From Candidatus Aegiribacteria sp. MLS_C (GTDB lineage Bacteria; Fermentibacterota; Fermentibacteria; Fermentibacterales; JCC-6), in assembly GCA_002030045.1 (NCBI GenBank), contig LQBI01000003.1, positions 1-64,000 on the forward strand: a DNA stretch of 64,000 bases. The letters are read 5' to 3'. The notes beneath the pieces were generated by a model, which saw only the letters and a list, made by a program, of their open reading frames with translations, searched no databases and was not told the origin of the DNA. A program made the position numbers and the translations under genes. Shown here in pieces: positions 58,599-64,000 of the stretch; the first letter of the stretch is position 1, and each line of letters opens with the position of its first letter.

Positions 58599-61500
58599 AT
58601 GGGGACCGATATCAAGCGACATCTCTGGGACGACATCCGCAGGCTCTCGGAAGTCATAGAGGTCCGCTCCGGCGAGACACCCAAGCTCAGGGAGGGCGAG
58701 AGGCGCGACGTCGCCATTCTCTTCCTGGACCTGAAGGATTTCACCGCACTCTCCGAGGACATGGACCCGGAGGCCCTGTACCTGCTGCTGAACAGCCTCA
58801 TGAAGACCCTGTCCGATACCGTCGAGGCCTACGGCGGATACGTGGACAAGATCCAGGGCGACTCGATAATGGCGCTGTTCGGAGCCAGGAGGGCTGACGA
58901 GAACGACAGCGTACGGGCGGTGACCGGCGCACTCAAGATGCTGGAGACCATAGGGGAGGCCAACGGCATACTCGACCAGGTGGGCGTAAGGATAACAGCA
59001 AGGGTGGGAATATCATACGGAACAGTCACTGTGGCTCCCGATCCTTCCGGACACCTCACGGCCATCGGCGACGAGGTCAACCTGGCCTCCAGGCTCGAGG
59101 AGGCCGCTCCGGACAACGCGGTATTCGTCTCCGCCCAGGTCAGGAGGCAGTGCGGCGAGGTCTTCGAGTGGGAGGACCTGGGCCAGATGGCGATAAGGGG
59201 AAGGAAGAAGCCGGCACACGTGTTCAGACCCACCGGACCGGGTTCTCTGCAGCAGGCCCGCTGGGAGAGGGCAGCCAGGGTCGCCAGGTCACCTCTGGTT
59301 GGCCGCGAAGGTGAGATGGAAGTCCTCAGGAATGCCTGGCGGAGGCAGATGTCCGGGGAACTCGGAGAGAACCGCCTCGGAGGAAGCCGGCACCTGATGA
59401 TCCTCCTCAGCGGAGAGGCCGGGATCGGAAAATCCAGGATGGTGCACGAATTCATAATGGAGAAGAAGTCGGGCAATGAGCCGTTCAGGCTTCTTTTCGG
59501 CCGCACCCTCTCCTACGCGCAGCAGCCGTTCTGGCTCTGGATAACCCTCCTCAGGGGCTACTTCAAGATCGACCTGGGCGACCGGGACGCGGCAACGATA
59601 CTGAAGGACCGCCTGGAGGAGCTGGCGGAGGCTTCCGGCCACGGGACGCTGATGGAATACCTGCCCTTCCTGGCCTCGCTACTCTCAATACCCGTGGAGG
59701 ACCCGTCCTTCGAGGGCCTCGACCCCGAATCCAGACACGGCGGCACCGTGATGGCCGTAAGGAACTTCGTGGAAGCTGTGGCCATGACCGGGCGTCTGAT
59801 GGTGGTGCTGGAGGACCTGCACTGGATCGACTCCGCTTCAAGGGAGGTGCTGGATTTCGTGGTCTCAAACTGCGTGACCGGCGACCCCGTGTTATTCCTG
59901 TGCGTGTACAGACCGGTGTGGGACGTGGGCGACCCGCTCCGCCCCGAAACCTACGAGAGGTCCGCCGAGGTGCGCACGATGGAACTGGAAGCGGTACCAA
60001 AGCATGGATGCCGCAAGCTCATCGGCCACATGCTGGAGAAAAGCTACCCGGAGGAGGTCGAGGATTTCCTGCTGGAACGGTCAGGAGGCAACCCCTTCTT
60101 CCTGGAGGAACTTGTGCTGGACCTGATCGAGGGAGGCGTCCTGGAGGAGGTGGAGGACAGGTGGACCTTCGCCGCCCCTCCCGACGAGGTCTACGTACCC
60201 ACAACGCTCAGCAGCCTGATCAGGTCCAGGATAGACAGGCTGCCCGCGCTCTACCGCAGCGGTCTTCAGCACTGTTCCGTCCTGGGAATGGATTTCCTGA
60301 TGCGTCTCTACCGCAGGCTCCATGAGAAGGTCACCGGCGGCGGTGAACCCGAGGAGATAGTATCGGAGCTGGCCCGAAGGGATTTTCTTCGAATGGTGGG
60401 GGACGCCCAGGGTACGAAGTTCATCTTCAGGCACTTCCTGATACACGACTCCGTGTACGACACCCTGCTGCACAGGAACAGGAGGGTGCTGCACAGGTAC
60501 GCGGCGGAGGCCATAGAGGAACTCTTCGCGGATGAGTCCGGCGACCTTGCTTCGGTGATAGCCCACCACTGGGAGAGGGCGGGCAACCGGGAGAAGGCAC
60601 TGGCCTGGGGTCTCAGAGCGCTGGACAGCTGCCGGAGGACCTTCCAGCACGAGGAGGGGCTGCGATGGGCGGACAAGCTGTCGGAGTGGCTGGAGGAGGA
60701 CGACGCCGAAAAGCGTATCCAGGTACTCAGGGAGAAGCAGGAAATACTGAGCATACTGGGACGGAGTGATGAGCAGCTGGCCGTCATAGAACAGATCTCC
60801 AGGATCGCGGAGGGTTCAGGTCAGGAACGTCTCTCGGCGCTGGCGCTCATGCTCAGCGGTTCCTTCAGAAGCCTTGAGGGTCGGATCGAGGAGGCCCAGG
60901 CTGACTTCGAGAAGTCGCTGGAACTCAGCGAGGATTCGGACAGGGCCCAGGTCTACTACCACCAGGGGGATAACTACTTCAGGGGAAGCAGGTATAACGA
61001 GGCCCTCGAGTGCAACGAAAAGGTGCTCGCCCTCACCGAAGACCTGGTCCTGAAGACCAGGGTGGAACTCTCCTCGGCCTTCATTCACAAGATCCTGGGC
61101 AGGCAGGACCAGGTGGAGAAGCACCTTTCCCGGGCCTGGAGCATGCTCCAGGAAAGCGCCGGCAGCGGACTCAGCCTGCTGAGGGCCCAGTACTTCGCGC
61201 GTTATGCCGGCTTCCTCGGGGACAGGAGAGACGCTGAAGGGTCGCTGGACTACTACCTCCGATCCCTGGAGCTGTTCAGGAGCTGCGGCGATCTTTCAGG
61301 GGAGGCCATGGTCCTCAACAACATGCACGGTATCTATTCCGCAAGGGGCGATTACAGGAAGAGCCTCGAGGTGTTGCTGGAGACCGCTGGCATATACACC
61401 GAGACCGGCGAGCAGCTGGGCATTGCCATTGCCTTCTACAACATCGCCATGACCTACATGGCCATGAAGAACACTGACAGGGCCCTGGACTACTTCAACC

Positions 61501-62120
61501 GTTACCTCGAACTCAGCGAAAGGATAAGCAACGAACTCGGGGAGGCGTACGGCAATTTCGGCCTGGGCAGCCTCTGGAACGCCGAAGGGCAGACCGACAG
61601 GGCTGTGGAACACTTCAGGAAGGCCATCGAGGTCTGCCGCCGCCTGGGAAGCAGGGAAATGGAATCGGCGTCCAGAATGACCCTGGCCCGGGTCCTGGCG
61701 GAAGCGGAAAGACCGGAGGAGGCCCGGAAGGAGATCGCGGTGCTGAGGGCCGGAGGAATGGAGGCGGGTTACGGGGACACCCTTGAGTACGTCGATGGTC
61801 TCATCACGCAGTCGGAAGCCGGAGGGAACACGGAGCTGCTGGGTTCCGCGGCCGCTTCAATATGCCGGTCCCTGGAGGATACCGCAGACCTGGAAAGGTC
61901 GGATGTGGCCGAACGGAACGTCCGTCTGTGGGGAATACTGGACGGGCTGGGAAGACATGACGAATGCAGGCGGACCCTCTGCAGGGGCTCGGAACTCCTG
62001 AGCGGAATGCTGGATGAGGTGGACCCGGCCTTCCTCGGTGATGTAGTCGAGTACGAGAACCTGGCCAGGTTCATAACACTCTGCTCGGAAGCTGGGTGTC
62101 CGGTCAGGCTGCCTTCATGA
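58599..62120 (+). CDS. adenylate cyclase / AAA NTPase / TPR protein, single cyclase domain
   Basis: 1173 residues from the ATG at 58599 (CGGAGGTCTC upstream); the frame extends further 5' but that part belongs to the broken gene before it. One complete class III cyclase domain (about 35-205) has metal ligands D44 (ILFLDLKDFT) and D88, substrate-choosing K84 and D158 (adenine type; DKIQGDS, TAIGDEVN), and N161 and R165 (VNLASRL). It should act as a homodimer. An NTPase follows with Walker A GEAGIGKSR (272-280) and VVLEDLHWIDSAS near 405. TPR-like repeats run from about 680 to the end. It is a relative of the tandem-cyclase protein at 33597 and probably makes cAMP in response to a protein-bound signal. 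Confidence 0.88.
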   Translation: MGTDIKRHLWDDIRRLSEVIEVRSGETPKLREGERRDVAILFLDLKDFTALSEDMDPEALYLLLNSLMKTLSDTVEAYGGYVDKIQGDSIMALFGARRADENDSVRAVTGALKMLETIGEANGILDQVGVRITARVGISYGTVTVAPDPSGHLTAIGDEVNLASRLEEAAPDNAVFVSAQVRRQCGEVFEWEDLGQMAIRGRKKPAHVFRPTGPGSLQQARWERAARVARSPLVGREGEMEVLRNAWRRQMSGELGENRLGGSRHLMILLSGEAGIGKSRMVHEFIMEKKSGNEPFRLLFGRTLSYAQQPFWLWITLLRGYFKIDLGDRDAATILKDRLEELAEASGHGTLMEYLPFLASLLSIPVEDPSFEGLDPESRHGGTVMAVRNFVEAVAMTGRLMVVLEDLHWIDSASREVLDFVVSNCVTGDPVLFLCVYRPVWDVGDPLRPETYERSAEVRTMELEAVPKHGCRKLIGHMLEKSYPEEVEDFLLERSGGNPFFLEELVLDLIEGGVLEEVEDRWTFAAPPDEVYVPTTLSSLIRSRIDRLPALYRSGLQHCSVLGMDFLMRLYRRLHEKVTGGGEPEEIVSELARRDFLRMVGDAQGTKFIFRHFLIHDSVYDTLLHRNRRVLHRYAAEAIEELFADESGDLASVIAHHWERAGNREKALAWGLRALDSCRRTFQHEEGLRWADKLSEWLEEDDAEKRIQVLREKQEILSILGRSDEQLAVIEQISRIAEGSGQERLSALALMLSGSFRSLEGRIEEAQADFEKSLELSEDSDRAQVYYHQGDNYFRGSRYNEALECNEKVLALTEDLVLKTRVELSSAFIHKILGRQDQVEKHLSRAWSMLQESAGSGLSLLRAQYFARYAGFLGDRRDAEGSLDYYLRSLELFRSCGDLSGEAMVLNNMHGIYSARGDYRKSLEVLLETAGIYTETGEQLGIAIAFYNIAMTYMAMKNTDRALDYFNRYLELSERISNELGEAYGNFGLGSLWNAEGQTDRAVEHFRKAIEVCRRLGSREMESASRMTLARVLAEAERPEEARKEIAVLRAGGMEAGYGDTLEYVDGLITQSEAGGNTELLGSAAASICRSLEDTADLERSDVAERNVRLWGILDGLGRHDECRRTLCRGSELLSGMLDEVDPAFLGDVVEYENLARFITLCSEAGCPVRLPS

Positions 62121-62127
62121 CACCGAT

Positions 62128-62150
62128 AACCCTGACCTGATATCAGGGTT
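62128..62150. terminator. hairpin between convergent genes
   Basis: AACCCTGA at 62128-62135 pairs with TCAGGGTT at 62143-62150 around a seven-base loop. It includes the stop codon of the minus-strand gene. No T-run follows, so termination strength is uncertain. Confidence 0.4.
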
Positions 62151-62773
62151 CGCCGAGGTTCCAGTCTGCCGGGTCGTCGGGGAGCCATTCACCCTGCGGC
62201 GACAATTCCAGCCTTCCGGGACGGGTAAGCATTTCCCAGTTCTCCGTATCGTAGTACATCTTGTCGAACACCACGGTGGAGTCGTCGACCCATGCGGCGT
62301 TGACGGGACCCCAGGGGACGGATACATCCTCGAAGTCAAGTACCAGCCCGTCGTCGTCCACCCTCCAGACCTGTATGCCGTTGGGTATGAAACCCGCGGA
62401 TATGTCCTCCTTGAAGCAGAGGAGCCTTGAGCCGTCCGGGCCCGGGCAGGGGCGCCGAGATGGCGGTGAAGCTCTCCCCCGTCTCCCCGTTTACCAGTCT
62501 CCAGTCCACCCACTCGTAACCTCCGGCCTCGATCACCCAGTAGTCTATCCCCTCCAGGTAGTCGACAAGGGAATACCTTGCGAACTCCTCGGCGTACACT
62601 GTCTCACCGCCGGTATTCCGGAAGGACAGCGTGTCCCCCTGCCCGGTGACCAGGCAGAGGGTTCCGGGGGATGGCCTGAAGACCCTTTCACCGTATAGTT
62701 CGAGCATGGCGTCCTCGGTCATTACGGCGAAGGCGGAGGCCGCCAGGAGCAGCGGAACTATGACAGCTCTCAT
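62143..62773 (-). pseudogene. exported protein gene with a single frameshift
   Basis: From the ATG at 62773 (AAAGGAAACAACC upstream) the signal peptide AVIVPLLLAASAFA and about 80 mature residues (CLVTGQGDTLSFRNTGGETV, IEAGGYEWVDWRLVNGET) lead to a GC-rich spot near 62440-62460. Protein character then continues one frame over: LLCFKEDISAGFIPNGIQVW, VWRVDDDGLVLDFEDVSVPW, VVFDKMYYDTENWEMLTRPG and stop at 62143. Joined, this gives about 209 residues of a WD-like reporter of periplasmic type with no named family. One base inserted or lost in CCCCTGCCCGGGCCC would explain it, real or from sequencing. Confidence 0.7.
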
Positions 62774-62808
62774 GGTTGTTTCCTTTCGATGCAATCCGCC
62801 GGCTCCGT

Positions 62809-63192
62809 CTATTCGGTTCCCTCGGCCTGCAGGTGTGCGTACAGGACCTGCCATTGGCCCTGGTCGTCCCTGGTCTCCACCGTCGCCGAGTCACCCCTGA
62901 TCCAGAAGGTCAGCATTCCGTCGTCGGTATACCTGGCGCCGGATCCTGACACGGACTGGGGCAGCGTGCACTCGACCCCTTCGGGCAGGTTCAGCTTCAC
63001 GAAGTTCAGGCTGCCGTCTGAGAGTGAGTAGAACCTTGCGGTAACGGACTGTCCGTCGGCGTTCACGTATTGCACGGGTTCGCCTCCGGTCACGGACAAT
63101 CCATGGCCATCGCCGTTCCCGCAGCCCGAAACAAGTACCAGGACCGCCATCAGAACCGAAACCCGGGTCGAACCGAATCCGAATGCAATCAT
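62809..63192 (-). CDS. MliC-type lipoprotein (C-type lysozyme inhibitor-like)
   Basis: 127 residues. The signal ends in the lipobox LVSGC, giving a lipid-anchored protein of about 104 residues. The single domain YVNADGQSVTARFYSLSDGS, LPQSVSGSGARYTDDGMLTF, WIRGDSATVETRDD follows the MliC pattern (SGARY..., then W.KG..A). MliC proteins block host or predator lysozymes at the outer membrane. The usual lysine after W is an arginine here (WIRGD), a conservative change. It lies 35 bases before the frameshifted gene on the same strand. Confidence 0.85.
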   Translation of the reverse strand: MIAFGFGSTRVSVLMAVLVLVSGCGNGDGHGLSVTGGEPVQYVNADGQSVTARFYSLSDGSLNFVKLNLPEGVECTLPQSVSGSGARYTDDGMLTFWIRGDSATVETRDDQGQWQVLYAHLQAEGTE

Positions 63193-63232
63193 CGACCTGC
63201 CTCTTCCACCTTTTCCATGTGTTATTCCGCGC

Positions 63233-64000
63233 TCAGTCAGGAAGGACTATGGAGGTCACCTCCACTATCTCCTCACCGTAGTCGAAGGGCGGGAAGTAGG
63301 TGATGACCTCTCTCCACTCGTACTCTATCGTCCGGCCTTCGTAGTATTCCGGGTCCCGGAACAACTCAAGCCATGGTCCCCGACAGCTTGGGGAGAGGTA
63401 GCAGACCCTGATCCTGTCGTGAGGTCCTCCCCTGAATTCCAGAACCATGTATCCGTCCTCGTCGGCGATGCCGGCGAACCGGGCCGTGGAGATGCCGGAA
63501 GCCAGCTCGGTATCGTAGAACCTTCCTCCATTGTTGAGAAGGGTGTTGCCCTCCATAGTGAGACCCGGGACCAGGCTGTCCTCCTGCATCAGCCCCTGTC
63601 CCTCGAAATGGACCGCCCAGAGGGTGTTACCGTGTATGAAGTTATCCTCGAGGAACACATCCCCGCAGTTGAAGGCGTAGACACCTATCGCGCCGCACCC
63701 GCTGATGTCGCAGTTCCTGATTGTTATTCCGTCCGAACTGTCCAGCGCGAAGACGTTCCCGTAACAGCGCTCGTCCTCCGACGGCTGTATGTGGGCGGCT
63801 GCGAACCCGCTGACGGTGACGCTGTCGCAGTTGACTATCCACATGACGTTGTTCAGCATGCTCGTGCATACCAGCGAAGCTCCCTCCTCGGCGATCAGAA
63901 CAACGTTCCGGACACCCCATAGTTCCAGTGACAGGTCCGACTCGTACACACCGGCGGTCACAAGCACCGTGTCCCCGTCCTCCACTTCAGGCAGGGCCTC
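63233..64000 (-). CDS. right-handed beta-helix protein, C-terminal part (runs off window)
   Basis: At least 255 residues, open to the right edge; in-frame codons before 63985 read EALPEVEDGDTV, so the true start is outside. The region ALPEVEDGDTVLVTAGVYES is the typical first turn of pectate-lyase/NosD-like beta-helices. The repeated short turns NVVLIAEEGASLVC, NCDSVTVSGFAAAH, SDGITIRNCDISGCGAIGVY and CGDVFLEDNFIHGNT follow. A C-terminal non-helix domain (RIRVCYLSPSCRGPWLEL) ends at 63233. Such proteins are usually exported and bind or cut polysaccharides; no catalytic residues can be assigned. The signal peptide would lie beyond the window. Confidence 0.8.
   Translation of the reverse strand, partial: EALPEVEDGDTVLVTAGVYESDLSLELWGVRNVVLIAEEGASLVCTSMLNNVMWIVNCDSVTVSGFAAAHIQPSEDERCYGNVFALDSSDGITIRNCDISGCGAIGVYAFNCGDVFLEDNFIHGNTLWAVHFEGQGLMQEDSLVPGLTMEGNTLLNNGGRFYDTELASGISTARFAGIADEDGYMVLEFRGGPHDRIRVCYLSPSCRGPWLELFRDPEYYEGRTIEYEWREVITYFPPFDYGEEIVEVTSIVLPD

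Noticed and set aside
1-64000. tRNA, rRNA or CRISPR loci
   Set aside because: No cloverleaf, rRNA-like or spaced-repeat signal was recognised by eye. A covariance-model scan would be needed to exclude small RNAs.

Overview
The window looks like the chromosome of an uncultured, Gram-negative-type bacterium, most like candidate phyla such as Fermentibacteria/Aegiribacteria. This is inferred from gene style, not from any search. Most genes are GC-rich with AGG-heavy arginine usage and strong GGAGG ribosome sites. Many products are exported. Some end in FlgD/type IX-like C-terminal domains and others in a short conserved TW..IK tail. No rRNA, tRNA or CRISPR array was seen.

Layout. 0-8 kb is an AT-richer, probably foreign block. 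It holds the start of an IS1634-type transposase, a possible group II intron scar, and a three-gene minus-strand operon: a very large DEAH helicase with DUF1998 and a nuclease tail, a small protein, and a DUF4365 protein. It resembles a Druantia-like defence system. 8-9.2 kb has a secreted protein and a truncated ankyrin gene. 9.2-19.3 kb has different (CGC/CGG) codon use and carries a DUF5674 pair and a giant cyclic beta-1,2-glucan synthase. 20.5-26.8 kb is a compact RiPP operon: RRE-M50 protease, nitrile-hydratase-like leader precursor, B12 radical SAM enzyme, and fused C/YcaO cyclodehydratase. 27-33 kb has a VOC protein, a paralogue of the first secreted protein, a TetR regulator divergent from a nitronate monooxygenase with a clear promoter/operator, and DUF378, DUF445 and nuclease-like genes.

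33.5-46.2 kb holds a tandem-cyclase/AAA/TPR giant that resembles soluble adenylyl cyclase, two small enzymes, secreted proteins, an SLC13 carrier, and a binding-protein/hybrid-kinase pair that looks LuxP/LuxQ-like. 46.5-51.4 kb is one translationally coupled operon: PII-like, PTS IIA, then an eight-gene Mrp-type cation antiporter in the gene order of archaeal Mbh complexes but without hydrogenase genes. 51.4-54 kb has a second DUF378 gene, an ArsR regulator with a 12-2-12 operator driving two cysteine-rich small proteins, and an HPP protein. 54-64 kb has a CotH/lamin-tail exoprotein, a DUF3298 protein, two frame-disrupted exported-protein genes, a second cyclase/AAA/TPR protein, a MliC-like lipoprotein and a truncated beta-helix protein.

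Functional themes are cyclic-nucleotide and metal sensing, sodium/proton energetics, surface display, RiPP synthesis and phage defence.
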